Assembly (NCBI GenBank): GCA_036435485.1
Contig: CM071598.1
Coordinates: forward strand, 205,013,148-205,077,147
Direction: 5' to 3'
DNA: 64,000 bases
Origin: Saposhnikovia divaricata
Taxonomy: Eukaryota > Streptophyta > Magnoliopsida > Apiales > Apiaceae
Below are positions 45,280 to 56,685 of the stretch, one piece after another (within the stretch, counting starts at the first letter, position 1; the number at the start of each line of letters is the position of its first letter). Made by a program: the position numbers and the translations under genes. Under the pieces are notes generated by a model, which ran no database searches, was not told the DNA's origin, and saw only the letters and a list, made by a program, of their open reading frames with translations.

Positions 45280-45776
45280 TGATATGGGTTGAAAATAAGC
45301 CCTAAAGACACATTTAATGTGGCATTAATTAGGCCAAGAATGGTCCAAACGTGGGGCCCACCAGCTGGGCCCAAAACCCCAATTATAATATAAATTTCGT
45401 AATTACTATTGGGGAAATAAACAGCTCAGCAATAAGAGTTGGATAAGGATATTATTTCCACCAGACTTATCCACCAAGGCATCCAATTCAATATGGAAAC
45501 TGATTCCTACAAGGAATAGATCTAGAACCTTCCTCAAAGACTTTTCTACCAAGTCTCTAACTCCTACCATAATTCTAAGGCTCCTGTAGCCTATTTGAAG
45601 GGCCAGACCCCTCAACCTAGAACTACGTTTTTGGCTTGATCTTTGATTTTCATCAAAGTACGTAGGCATCTTGTGAAGGCAGATCCAGCCACGAACACAA
45701 GAACAGCCATTAAAGCTCGAAGCTCAACCACCCTAGCATTAATTACAAATCGTAAACTAGTTTTTATTCCACAACA
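45280..45776 (+). repeat. 5' LTR of element E
   Basis: 497 bp, TGATATGGG ... CCACAACA. By eye about eight substitutions and one single-base indel separate it from the 3' LTR (roughly 98 percent identity), so insertion is recent relative to its neighbours. Its TATA region reads TATTTGAAGG against TATTTAAAGG in the 3' LTR. Confidence 0.95.
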
Positions 45777-45778
45777 TT

Positions 45779-45793
45779 TGGCGCAGTCTGTGG
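45779..45793 (+). other. Primer binding site of element E
   Basis: TGGCGCAGTCTGTGG two bases after the LTR. The usual plant gypsy form is TGGCGCCRTCTGTGG; here one base differs. I do not assign the tRNA. Confidence 0.75.
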
Positions 45794-45809
45794 GAAGACA
45801 ACATCAACC

Positions 45810-47470
45810 ATGGTTCAAACACGAAGAACAACATCGACTGAGGCAATACCCCTTAGCTCTGCTCCACCTGCCATCTCTGATCCGCTCATCGCCGCTGAAG
45901 AAGGACAATTACCCCCACCAACAGGGACGATCATTCAACCTCTAACCTCTCAACCCTCAGGGACGATTCCCCATGTTGAGGGAACTTTACTTGTGACTAT
46001 CCCTCAAAGCCAAGAAACTAACCCTCTTCAGATGGTGGTTTCTCCTCTTGATAGCGCTGGTCGTACGCTGCCTCCTGGGGTACAGATCCACACCACGGAT
46101 CTCCCTTTGAATACCAACCCGATGTATGGGCTGCCTAATTATCCCCCTCAACACAGGGAAGCTGGACCGAGCGGTCATGCCTTACAGATCCGAGATCGAG
46201 AGTACGATGATTACTCTGGTCCCTATACTGATGATTCAACGTCTGAGGATGACAACGATGATCGTGATGAAGCCCCGAGGAGGTGACGTGCTAGTAAAGA
46301 ACCTCGAAGGAGGTCCCGAAGAATCCATGATGGACCTCCGCAAACGACTGAGGAAAGGATCAAGGCTCATGAGGCTGAGATCCAGAGGATGAAAGATGAT
46401 GCCGCCAGAGAGCAAGCAAGGCAGAATCAAAGTCTGCATCGACCTCCTCCAATCTCAGGAAGGGTTCCCGTCATAGATCTGGAGAGGTCGTCTAGGAGAC
46501 GAAGAAGGGTCGATACCTCAACTGAAGGAGCAACGAGGGCGGAAACCCCCAGAACAACCCCATGGATCTGATGCCGCTAGATCTTGATGATCCAACACCT
46601 CCGTTCACTGAGGAGGTGATGAATGCCCGCATCTCAAAGAAATTCAAGATTCCGACGATCAAGGCCTATGATGGAACGGGCGATCCCGCAAACCATGTTA
46701 GGACATTCTCAAATGCACTGCTGTTGCAGCCTGCGAGCGACGCCTTAAAGTGTAGGGCGTTCCCTCAAACCCTGTCTGGCATGGCTCAAAGGTGGTATAG
46801 CCGCTTACCTGCAAACTCAATTGGCTCGTTCAAAGAGCTGAGTGCCGCCTTTGTCAGCCAATTCATTAGTGGGAGAGTTCATGAAAAAAGTTCTGCATCC
46901 CTTATGTATGTGGTGCAGGGGAAGAACGAGAATCTGAGGGATTACCTCAAGCGGTTCACCAAGGAGACGTTGAATATCACTGATCTGGAAAATAAGGTGG
47001 CCATGGTAGCCCTGGAACACGGAACCACTGATCCCTTCTTTAAAAGGTCTTTGGAAAAACATCCTCCTGAAAATATGGCCGAGCTCCAACGGAGGGCCGA
47101 CAAATATATCAAGGCCGAGGACAGCATGAAGAAAGAAACCACAGGAGGCAATGGCAAGGGTTCTAATGATTCGAAGAAACGAAAGCAAGAGCAAGAGTAC
47201 GATGCTAGGGACAAGTATCCCCGGACTAGCAAGGATTCCGAGTCACCACCAAAGAAGGGTTTGGGACCGAGGTTTTCTGATTATGCAAGGCTGAATGCTC
47301 CTAGGAGTCAGATCTTGCTAGATATTGAGAAGGATAAAGATTTCTGATGGCCGAAGCCACTTAGGGGTGATCCCACGAAAAGAAACAAGGATCAATACTG
47401 TAGGTACCACCGTGATGTGGGTCATGATACAGATGATTGTAGACAGTTGAAAGATGAGATTGAGTTCTTG
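45810..47470 (+). pseudogene. Element E gag
   Basis: Starts MVQTRRTTSTEAIPLSSAPP at 45810. A low-complexity Pro/Asp-rich N-terminus ends at TGA (46284) after DEAPRR. The capsid region follows from about 46562: KFKIPTIKAYDGTGDPANHV, WYSRLPANSIGSFKELSAAF, LMYVVQGKNENLRDYLKRF. Another TGA at 47345 lies in DF-WPKPL. The zinc finger is YCRYHRDVGHDTDDC (about 47398-47442), spaced as CX2HX4HX4C with histidine at the second ligand. Both stops fit CGA to TGA. Confidence 0.88.
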
Positions 47471-48829
47471 ATCCGAAAAGGAAAGCTAAGCAGGTTCACG
47501 AAGAATGATGATCGTGAAACCCAAAGAAGGGACTATGACAGGAGAGACAATGACAGGAGAGATAACGATCGTGATCGTGATCGTAACCCACAGCCCCGAG
47601 GGCCAGTTGTTAATATGATTTGGGGAGGCCCGACAGCGGCCGGCACGACTCGGAACTCTCGAAAAGCGTATGCCAGAGAAGTAATGCACATCGTGGGAGA
47701 AGCCCCAAAACGTGCCAGGACTGAAATAGTTATTGGGTTTGATGATTCAGATCTCGAAGGGGTAAAGTTCCCCCATGACGACCCGTTGGTCATAACTCTT
47801 GTGATTGGAAACTCGGAGGTGAAACGAGTCTTGATCGACAATGGAGCTTCTGTTGATATCTTGTTTCACGATGCGTTTGTGAAAATAGGGTACACCGATT
47901 CTCAGTTGACCCCTACCAACATGCCAATCTACGGATTTAATGGAGTTGAGTCCAAGGTTGAAGGGACTATTCAGTTACCCATGACGATTGGACAGGAACC
48001 TAAAGAGGTTACTCAGATGCTGAATTTCCTTGTGATCAAGGCATCCTCGACTTATAACGCGATCCTAGGAAGGACTGGACTTCATGCATCCAAGGCTGTG
48101 GCCTCCACATATCACATGAAGATTAAGTTTCCAACCAGGAATGGTGTTGGAGAACAAAAGGGTGATCAGAAGATGGCAAGAAGTTGTTATGTATCCGCGT
48201 TAAGGGCTGATGGGATCGGGGGGCAGGTACTTCCGATCGAAGACATGGATGTCCGTGGTGATGATGAACACAGAGGAAAGCCAGCAGAGGACTTAATACC
48301 TATTCCTCTGGAGCTAGGCGACCCTGAGAAGGTGACTTATATAGGAGCCTCTCTGAAGGAACCCCTAAAGGGCAAATTGATAGCATTCTTGCAAGAAAAT
48401 AGCGATGTGTTTGCCTGGACATCAGCTGATATGCCAGGGATTGATCCCCAACTCATAACTCACAGATTGAATGTCGATCCTAATCGGAAAATAATACAGC
48501 AGAAGAAGAAGAACTTTGCACCTGAAAGGCAAGAGGCCATAAAGCAAGAAGTGGAAAAGCTCTTAGAAGCTGGGTTTATTGAAGAGATTCAGTTTCCAGA
48601 ATGGTTGGCTAACCCTGTGATGGTCAAGAAAGCCAACGGTAAGTGGAGGATGTGTATAGACTTCACTGATTTGAATGATGCCTGTCCGAAGGATTGTTTT
48701 CCCCTTCCAAGGATTGATATGTTGATAAATATCACAGCTGGACATGAGATGTTGAGCTTCTTGGATGGGTTCAGCGGCTACAATCAGATTAAGATGCAAA
48801 GGATGACATCCCTAAGGTATCTTTCATAA
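47471..48829 (+). pseudogene. Element E protease and first half of RT
   Basis: Open frame 47417-48829. A basic Arg/Asp repeat region (RRDYDRRDNDRRDNDRDRD) precedes the protease, whose active site is LIDNGASVDILFHDAF (Asp-Asn-Gly) with YNAILGRTGLH. RT begins EWLANPVMVKKANGKWRMCI, DFTDLNDACPKDCFPLPRID and FLDGFSGYNQIKM. The frame is lost at about 48798 by a one-base deletion (CAAAGG) and stops at 48827. Confidence 0.88.
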
Positions 48830-49833
48830 CTGACTTTGGTGTTTTCTGCTATCTTGTTATGGCTTTTGGTCTAAAGAATGCAGGAGCTACTTACCAACGA
48901 CTGATGAATAAGATATTCGCCCATCTGATTGGAAAAACCATGGAGGTCTATGTTGATGACATGTTAGTCAAGAGCCTACTCAAGGCAGATCACATTAAGC
49001 ACCTCAAAGAGGCATTCGAAGTGCTGAGGCACCACAAAATGATGTTGAATCCAGCCAAGTTTACCTTTGGCGTTGGGTCTGGAAAGTTCTTGGGTTTTAT
49101 GGTTTCGAAAAGAGGCATAGAGGCCAATCCCGACAAGATTAAAGCAATCTTAGACATGGAACCACCCCGTTCTGTGAGGGACGTACAGAAGTTAACCGGC
49201 AGAGTGGCCGCTCTAGGGAGATTCATCTCCAAGTCAGGTGATAAGTGCTTGCCTTTCTTTCAAGCATTGAAGAAGGTGAAAAATTTTGAATGGACTAATA
49301 AAAGCCAAGATGCCTTTGAACAGTTGAAGAAGTACATGGCCGAAGCCCCGTTGTTGGCCACGCCAAGTCTCGGAGAGACTCTTTATCTGTATCTAGCAGT
49401 GTCTGAACAAGCATTGAGTGTCGTCCTCGTTAAGGAAGAGAACAAGGTTCAGAGGCCTATCTACTATGTAAGCAAGGTGCTCTACGGAGCCGAGTTAAAT
49501 TACTCATCCATCGAGAAATTTGCTTTGGCATTGATAACAACTTCAAGGAAACTACGGCCGTACTTTCAGTCACATAAAATCGAAGTCCTGACGGACCAGC
49601 AATTGAGGAACATATTGCACAGCCCGAAAGCAAGTGGAAGATTGATTAAGTGGGCAATCGACCTTGGAGAGTTTGACATCACGTATAAGCCTCGAACGGC
49701 CATTAAGGCTCAGGCATTGGCTGACTTCGTGGTTGAATGCACCATTAGCAACCAAGAAGTCGGGGGGCAGGAGATAATAACAACCCCTGAGAAGCAAGAT
49801 AAAGATGGAGAACTTGAACCTGATCAGAAGGAA
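48830..49833 (+). pseudogene. Element E RT second half and RNase H
   Basis: Recovered frame: MAFGLKNAGATYQRLMNKIF, catalytic MEVYVDDMLVKS (about 48940-48975), thumb LGFMVSKRGIEANPDK, then the RT-type RNase H: YLYLAVSEQALSVVLVKEE, YYVSKVLYGAELNYSSIEK, LRPYFQSHKIEVLTDQ. The ATG at 48859 is internal; this is the continuation of the frameshifted polyprotein. Confidence 0.9.
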
Positions 49834-50574
49834 TATTGGGTGCTCTATTTTGATGGAGCATCAAAAACAAAAACTAGTGGCGCAGGCTTGGTATTGCAAA
49901 GCCCCGATGGGTTCACAGTTGAATATGCTTTGAAGTTGGATTTCCAGACAACCAACAATGAAGCTGAGTATGAGGCCTTGATAGCTGGTTTAGGCTTGGC
50001 CAGAATCATGAGAGTCAAGAATCTCAAGGTCTGTGGAGACTCAAGGCTTGTAGTATCACAAGTGAATGGCGAGTTTGAGGCCAAGGATGAAACCATGGCA
50101 AAATATCTAAGGATCGTGAAGGGTGTTATGACCCAATTTGAGGAATGCTATGTGGAGCACATCCCAAGAGAGGAAAACGTTAAGGCTGATGCCTTGTCCA
50201 AATTCGCTTCCTCTGAAATAGAGAATTACGCAGGGAGTGTTTACTTCCAGGTCTTGAAGGGCCCGTCCATCAACTCTAAGTTGATAGCACCAATTAATCT
50301 AGGAAGCTGTTGGATGGATCCCATCAAAGCTCACCTTGAAACTGGATGGCTTCCTGACGATGCCTTGGAGGCACGAAAGTTGTCAGTAAGAGCATTGAGA
50401 TACGCCCTGATCGAAGGCATTCTCTACAAGAGATCGTTTGTCATCCCATACCTGAAGTGTTTAAGGCCCCATGAGGCAAGAGAAGCGCTGGAAGAAGTTC
50501 ATGGAGAGATCTGTGGACAACACTTGGGGGGCAGAGCCCTAGCTCACAAGATCACTCGTCTAGGATTCTGTTAG
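49834..50574 (+). pseudogene. Element E second, archaeal-type RNase H and linker
   Basis: YWVLYFDGASKTKTSGAGLV, TTNNEAEYEALIAGL, VCGDSRLVVSQVNGEFEAKD and EENVKADALSKFAS form a complete second RNase H with D-E-D-D-type residues. This domain marks Tat-lineage elements. The linker leads to the integrase zinc region and a TAG at 50572 (GFC-stop-PEM) that fits TGG to TAG. Confidence 0.9.
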
Positions 50575-51515
50575 CCAGAGATGTTGGCTGATGCAAAAGA
50601 TTATGTTAAGAGGTGTGAGAGGTGCCAAAAGCACGCTCCGATTGTAAGGCAGCCGCCTGAGATGTTAACATCGGTTAACTCCCCTATTCCATTCGCGATG
50701 TGGGGAATGGATATACTTGGTCCCTTCCCCGTAGCTTCAGCACAAAAGAAGTTTCTGATAGTGGCCATTGATTACTTTACTAAGTGGATTGAGGCTAAAC
50801 CTCTAGCCAAGATAACCACCAAGCAAGTTGCCCAGTTCTTTTGGGAGAACGTGATCTGTAGATATGGAATCCCGCGAATCCTTGTGACGGATAATGGGAC
50901 GCAATTCAACAATGAAGAATTCAAGAAGTACTGTGAGGAAAATGCTATTGATCTTCGTTTTACTTCAGTAGCACACCTGCAAGCTAATGGACAGGCAGAG
51001 ATAGCCAATCGGATAATCCTTGATGGACTGGAGAAAAGGGTCGAACGCTCAAGAAACACTTGGGTGGATGATTTACTGCCTATACTTTGGGCATATCGAA
51101 CCACTTGCAAAGTGACAACTGGAGCGACCCCATTTTTTGTTGGCTTATAGAGCCGAGGCAGTTGTGCCCCTAGAGATCATGCATACATCACCTCGAGTTG
51201 AGGCATATGAGCAAGAGACTAATGAAGAAGGCATGAGGCTTGCGCTAGACCTAATTGATGATGTTAGGGACAAAGCAAATGCCCGGAATGCAGAGCATTA
51301 GAAGAGAGCATCCTTCCACTACAACCGAAGGGTTAAGGAGAGGTTCTTTCGGCAAGGCGAACTTGTTCTAAGGAAGATAGAAGCTTCTGGAATTGGTCAG
51401 AAGGGAAAGCTAGCCCCTAATTGGGAAGGGCCGTATCGAGTCAAGAAGACGCTAGGACGAAGATCCTACAAGTTGGAGACCTTGGATGGGAACGAGGCCA
51501 TCCATCGTTTATAGA
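50575..51515 (+). pseudogene. Element E integrase
   Basis: MLADAKDYVKRCERCQKHAP (zinc region), WGMDILGPFP (first Asp), LVTDNGTQFNNEEF (second Asp), ANGQAEIANR (Glu): the DDE set is present. A frame change near 51135 ends the frame at 51150; the C-terminal part continues as PLEIMHTSPRVEAYEQE, with TAG at 51298 (CAG to TAG), then FHYNRRVKERFFRQGELVLR and GPYRVKKTLGRRSYKLETLD, with TAG at about 51513 (TGG to TAG). No chromodomain. Confidence 0.88.
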
Positions 51516-51740
51516 TGAAAAAAAAGAACAGAAATTATCCGCGTTATACAGAAAGAATTGTTATAATTCATACAAGCCGGAGAAGAAACAGCTGATATAT
51601 TTGCTGAAGTCACGAAACGGACGACCTTCGAATGGATGTTTGCACTTAAGAAGATAAGCAACGAGTTTAGTCTTAAACACAAGGTTAGTAGTGCTAATCC
51701 TGAATTAAGGTGTAATACCGATAGAAGTCACGAATGACCA
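51516..51740 (+). other. Element E 3' untranslated start
   Basis: No domain recognised. Links integrase to the tandem-repeat region. Confidence 0.5.
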
Positions 51741-52610
51741 AACTGACGACCTAAGATCAAGATCGAGCTTCTGGATCCCTAGGATCGAGATCCAGCTTCT
51801 GGGTCCTTGAAAGTCACGGGTGACCAAAATACTAAATTAGAGATCAAGATCGAGCTTCTGGATCCCTAGGATCGAGATCCAGCTTCTGGATCCTTGGCCG
51901 ACCACCTCCTGGCCGACCACGAAGGATTCGGGCCGTTTGGCCGACCACCTCCCGGCCGACCACGAAGGAATCAGGCCGTTAGAGATCAAGATCGAGCTTC
52001 TGGATCCCTAGGATCGAGATCCTGCTTCTGGATCCTTGAAAGTCACGGGTGACAAAAATACTAAATTAGAGATCAAGATCGAGCTTCTGGATCCCTAGGA
52101 TCGAGATCCAGCTTCTGGATCCTTGGCCGACCACCTCCCGGCCGACCACGAAGGATTCGGGCCGTTTGGCCGACCACGAAGGAATCAGGCCGTTAGAGAT
52201 CAAGATCGAGCTTCTGGATCCCTAGGATCGAGATCCAGCTTCTGGATCCTTGAAAGTCACGGGTGACCAAAATACTAAATCAGAGATCGAGATCCAGCTT
52301 CTGGATCCTTGAAAGTCACGGGTGACCAAAAAACTCCTTGAAAGTCACGGGTGACCAAAATACTAAATCAGAGATCGAGATCCAGCTTCTGAATCCCTAG
52401 GATCGAGATCCAGCTTCTGAATCCCTAGGATCGAGATCCAGCTTCTGGATCCTTGAAAGTCACGGGTGACCAAAATACTAAATCAGAGATCGAGATCCAG
52501 CTTCTGAATCCCTAAGATCGAGATCCAGCTTCTGGATCCTTGAAAGTCACGGGTGACCAAGATACTAAATTAGGGATCGAGATCGAGCTTCTGGATCCTT
52601 GAAAATGGCC
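51741..52610. repeat. Tandem repeats block 1 (GATC-rich)
   Basis: Irregular repeats of GATCGAGATCCAGCTTCTGG and TCCTTGAAAGTCACGGGTGA, alternating with GGCCGACCACCTCC-type inserts, in units of about 60-200 bp. GTCACGGGTGAC is itself an interrupted palindrome. Lies between integrase and 3' LTR, as in Tat-lineage elements. Confidence 0.9.
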
Positions 52611-52890
52611 GACCATGACACCTGAAGGAGCCACGACCGACCACCTCGTAGCCGACCACGGCGTTTTGGGATGCCTCGGCCGACCACGAGCTAAACGACC
52701 ACGAACCGGCCGACCAAGGCACGCCAAGGAGCCCCAGCCGACCAACCCGCAGTTGACCAGGTGCCGGCCGACCACCTGGGATCAAGGCCTCTCGGCCGAC
52801 CAGGTGTCAGCCGACCACCTTGGTTCGAGGCCCTTCGGCCGACCAGGTGCTAGCCGACCACGAGCTAGCCCTCGATCCGGCCGATCGCGG
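52611..52890. repeat. Tandem repeats block 2 (GGCCGACCAC)
   Basis: Short GC-rich units around GGCCGACCAC/CAGCCGACCAGG, much more GC-rich than the rest of the window. Open frames on both strands here are due to the repeat. Confidence 0.85.
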
Positions 52891-52979
52891 GTTAGTTCGT
52901 GGTCCTGAATCTTGATTTTTCAGCAATTCTCGAGTAGTTTCTGGACCTAAATCTCAATTTTTTTCGTAAGGTTTTAGGT

Positions 52980-53860
52980 GCACCGTTTAGTGCCGTTTAG
53001 CACCGTTTAGCACCGTTTAGTGTCGTTTAGTGCCGTTTAGCACCGTTTATCGCCGTTTAGCGTCGTTTAACATCGTTTAAACGTCGTTTAAGGCCGTTTA
53101 GCGCCGTTTAGTGTCGTTTAGTGCCGTTTAGCACCGTTTATCGCCGTTTAGCGTCGTTTAACATCGTTTAAACGTCGTTTAAGGCAGTTTAGCACCGTTT
53201 AGTGTCGTTTAGTGCCGTTTAGCACCGTTTATCGCCGTTTAGCGTCGTTTAACATCGTTTAAACGTCGTTTAAGGCCGTTTAGCACCGTTTAGTGTCGTT
53301 TAGTGCTGTTTAGCACCGTTTATTGCCGTTTAGCGTCGTTTAACATCGTTTAAACGTCGTTTAAGGCTGTTTAGCACCGTTTAGTGTCGTTTAGTGCTGT
53401 TTAGCACCGTTTATCGCCGTTTAGCATCGTTTAACATCGTTTAAACGTCGTTTAAGGCTGTTTTAGTGTCGTTTAGTGTCGTTTAGTGCTGTTTAGCACC
53501 GTTTATCACCGTTTATCGTCGTTTAACATCGTTTAAACGTCGTTTAAGGCTGTTTAGCACCGTTTAGTGTCGTTTAGTGCCGTTTAGCACCGTTTATCGC
53601 CGTTTAGCGTCGTTTAACATCGTTTAAACGTCGTTTAAGGCTGTTTAGCACCGTTTAGTGTCGTTTAGTGCCGTTTAGCACCGTTTATCGCCGTTTAGCG
53701 TCGTTTAACATCGTTTAAACATCGTTTAAGGCTGTTTAGCACCGTTTAGTGTCGTTTAGTGCCGTTTAGCACCATTTATCGCCGTTTAGCGTCGTTTAAC
53801 ATCGTTTAAACGTCGTTTAAGGCTGTTTAGTGTCGTTTAGTGTCGTTTAGCACCGTTCAA
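52980..53860. repeat. Tandem repeats block 3: 91-bp higher-order unit of CGTTTA 10-mers
   Basis: About nine copies of a 91-bp unit (marker CATCGTTTAAACG at 53071, 53162, 53253, 53344, 53435, 53527, 53618, 53709, 53800). Each unit comprises nine CGTTTA-headed monomers: eight of 10 bp and one of 11 bp, with variable tails (GTGC, GCAC, TCGC, GCGT, ACAT, AACGT, AGGC, GCAC, GTGT). Confidence 0.95.
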
Positions 53861-53999
53861 TGCTACTGGCACAATCTAACGTCGTTGTAAACGCGTCGGT
53901 CACTCCACGCTTTACGTCAAAACGATATCAAAGATAAACCCTGACCCGAGTCTCGAATTAGACAAGTAGAACTTCAAGGAAAACCTGATCAATTTTCCT

Positions 54000-54014
54000 A
54001 GAAGTTGGGAGGCA
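54000..54014 (+). other. Polypurine tract of element E
   Basis: AGAAGTTGGGAGGCAAA just before the 3' LTR. Interrupted by pyrimidines, so the exact primer is uncertain. Confidence 0.55.
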
Positions 54015-54016
54015 AA

Positions 54017-54514
54017 TGATATGGGCTGAAAATAAGCCCTAAAGACACATTTAATGTGGCATTAATTAGGCCAAGAATGGTCCAAACGTGGGGCCCACCA
54101 GCTGGGCCCAATACCCCAATTATAATATTAATTTCGTAATTAATATTGGGGGAAATAAACAGCTCAGCAATAAGAGTTGGATAAGGATATTATTTCCACC
54201 AGACTTATCCACCAAGGCATCCAATTCAATATGGAAACTGATTCCTACAAGGAATAGATCTAGAACCTTCCTCAAAGACTTTTCTACCAAGTCTCTGACT
54301 CCTACCATAATTCTAAGGCTCCTGCAGCCTATTTAAAGGGCCAGACCCCTCAACCTAGAACTACGTTTTTGGCTTGATCTTTGATATTCATCAAAGTACG
54401 TAGGCATCTTGTGAAGGCAGATCCAGCCACGAACACAAGAACAGCCATTAAAGCTCGAAGCTCAACCACCCTAGCATTAATTACAAATCGTAAACTAGTT
54501 TTTATTCCACAACA
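54017..54514 (+). repeat. 3' LTR of element E
   Basis: 498 bp, TGATATGGGCTG ... CCACAACA, followed by the CTTAC duplication. Near-identical to the 5' LTR. TATA-like TATTTAAAGG at about 54330-54339. Confidence 0.95.
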
Positions 54515-55390
54515 CTTACTTAATTATTTATAGTTACTAATAAATTTCCTTTTTACAGATAAAACATACTTTTTTTTATTAAAAGCTAAACGATGACCTT
54601 TTTTTGGGTAAATAGATTATATTTCATTTTTTATCTAACTAATTTTTTTAATTCTTAATAACTAAATAACCTTTTTTGGCTATAACCTTTTCTCGTAATT
54701 ACCTTTTTCGCCTAAAAAAGTTTGGTCGGCCGGTTGGTACGGTACCTATTTAATTTACATAATTACCCTTACTTAATTTTTTATAATTACTAATGAATTT
54801 CCTTTTTATAGATAAAACATACTTTTTTTTATTAATAACTAAACGATTTTCTTTTTTCAGTAAAATAGATTATGTTTTATATTTTATCTAACTATTTTTT
54901 TTAATTCTTAATAACTAACCAATAACCTTTTTTGGCTATGACCTTTCATGATTATTACCTTTTTCGGCTAAAAGGTAATATCGTTTCTATTTTTCAACTA
55001 AAATATCTCATTTTTAAACTTACTTTTCTTATTTAATTGTCCTTACTTAAATATTTACTATTGGTATTTTTATTTGTTATTCGTAAAATCATGTTACCTT
55101 TTCTTTTTTTTAATAACTATTATCTTTTCTAATGATTACCTTTTTCAGCTAAAAGGTAATTATTTTTCTATTTTTTCTATTTAAAATATCTCATTTTCAA
55201 ACTTACTTTTCTTATTTCATTATCTTTACTTAAGTATTTGTTATTGGTAAAACCATGTTACTTTTTCAATTTTTTAATAATTAATTAATTTCCTTTCTAT
55301 AACTATATCTTTTATATTTTTGTCCTTTATATTCTAAAAATATCACGGGCAATTATATTTTATAAAATATAATATAAAATTATCTATCTA
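54515..55390 (+). mobile_element. Helitron body interrupted by element E
   Basis: Continues the Helitron whose 5' end is at 45197. GGTCAGTCGGTACGG (45230) recurs as GGTCGGCCGGTTGGTACGG (54723), showing an internal duplication of roughly 200-250 bp. A third, weaker unit is at 55090-55300. AT-rich, no ORF. Confidence 0.55.
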
Positions 55391-56685
55391 TCTATCTATT
55401 TATACTATTATATTAAAGCAGAAATATTGAAATTTTGGTGTTTGGTAGTTTTTGGTAATAAGAAAATAATATAATTAAGGATAATAGGTCGATTTCTTTT
55501 TCTAATTAAAATTTATCTATCTATCTATCTATACTATTATATTAAATCAGAAATACTGAAATTTTTGTGTTTGGTAGTTTTTGGTAATAAGAAAATAATA
55601 TAATTAAGGATAATAGGTCGATTGCCTTTTCTAATTAAAGCATATCTACTTTTAATTGAAAATGTTACCTTTTATAAACACCTAAAAATATGAATTTTAC
55701 TATATCTACTAATCATTGATATTTTTTTCATAATTGAAATACGTTACTTTTAATTTAAAACACATGTTATCTTTTAATTTAAAGAATAAATTTGCAATCA
55801 TATATATCCCATGCATCGCACGGGCACGGGTTATAAATCGAAACATTGAAAGTTTTATTCTCTGGTTTCGGTTCGGTTATCCTAATTATTACTCCCTCCA
55901 TCCCATTTTGTTTGAGTTGGTTTGACTTTCACGGAAATTAAGAAAATATAGTAAAAAAAGTGTAAAGTTAGTTGAAAAGTGGGTAAAGTGGTGGGACCTG
56001 TGAATATTTAATAATAGATTTGAGATAGTGGAGGAAAGTAGTGGATGTAACAATATTTTTTTAATATAAAAAGAGTATAAAATGGAGAAGTAGTGGGTGT
56101 AATAGTGAAAAGTAATGTTTAAAAATATTAAGTATACTAGGTTCATTCTTTTTGGGACGTCCCAAAAAGAAAAGTGGGTCAAAAAAAATGGGACGCAAGG
56201 AGTAAAATTAATAAATTATAAAATAAAGTAACTAATAATAATTAGCTTATTGCCTTTTTACTTAAAAGACGTTTACTTTTAATTGAAGATATTACCCTCT
56301 ATAAACACCTAAAATATTTCATCTTCCAATCATTAACATTTTTTTCTAATTAAAACACGTTAGCTTATAATTTATTACACATATAACCAAAAATATCAAA
56401 TCATATCTTTCAATTATTAATAAATATATATAATAAAAATACTTATACAACGAATAATAACCGTTAGATTTTTTGTAATAAAGAAGAACGGTTATATCCA
56501 ATGATTAAATACTTTACATGATTAAATTACTTCAAGCATATCATTAATTAAATTTATATTAAATTATTTAAATTAAATATAAAATAATTATTAAAATAGT
56601 GATTATATAAAAATAAAATTATAACATAAAATAAAATTTATCACATATGAAAAGAAGCCCGTGCATCGCACGGGTTCTAAACTAG
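55391..56685 (+). mobile_element. Helitron pair with TATC microsatellites at the 5' ends
   Basis: Two 5' ends preceded by (TATC)n: about 55400 and 55528 (TCTATACTATTATATTAAA). Hairpin ends GCATCGCACGGGCACGGGTT (55812, degenerate, CTAG lost) and CCCGTGCATCGCACGGGTTC with CTAG at 56682-56685. No coding. Contains a Stowaway insertion. Confidence 0.65.
55892..56202. mobile_element. Stowaway-like (Tc1/mariner) MITE
   Basis: 311 bp; left end CTCCCTCCATCCCATTTTGT, right end (reverse complement) CTCCTTGCGTCCCATTTTTT; TA target duplication at 55890-55891 and 56203-56204. No ORF of its own. Confidence 0.9.

Larger units (their letters stand above)
45280..54514 (+). mobile_element. Element E: Tat-like Ty3/gypsy retrotransposon, structurally complete
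   Basis: 9235 bp with LTRs 45280-45776 and 54017-54514, target duplication CTTAC (45275-45279, 54515-54519), primer binding site, gag, protease, RT, RNase H, a second (archaeal-type) RNase H, integrase without chromodomain, 2.5 kb of tandem repeats and a polypurine tract. The dual RNase H and 3' tandem repeats define the Tat (Ogre/Retand-type) lineage. It inserted into a Helitron. Stops and frameshifts make it non-autonomous. Confidence 0.95.

Noticed and set aside
52512..52908. Arg/Pro-rich open frames on both strands
   Set aside because: Produced by the GGCCGACCAC tandem repeat.
52980..53860. CRISPR array or telomere repeat
   Set aside because: No spacer structure and eukaryotic context; CGTTTA units resemble but are not the plant telomere TTTAGGG.
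45280..54514. Autonomous, active element
   Set aside because: Five stops and at least two frameshifts in gag-pol despite similar LTRs.
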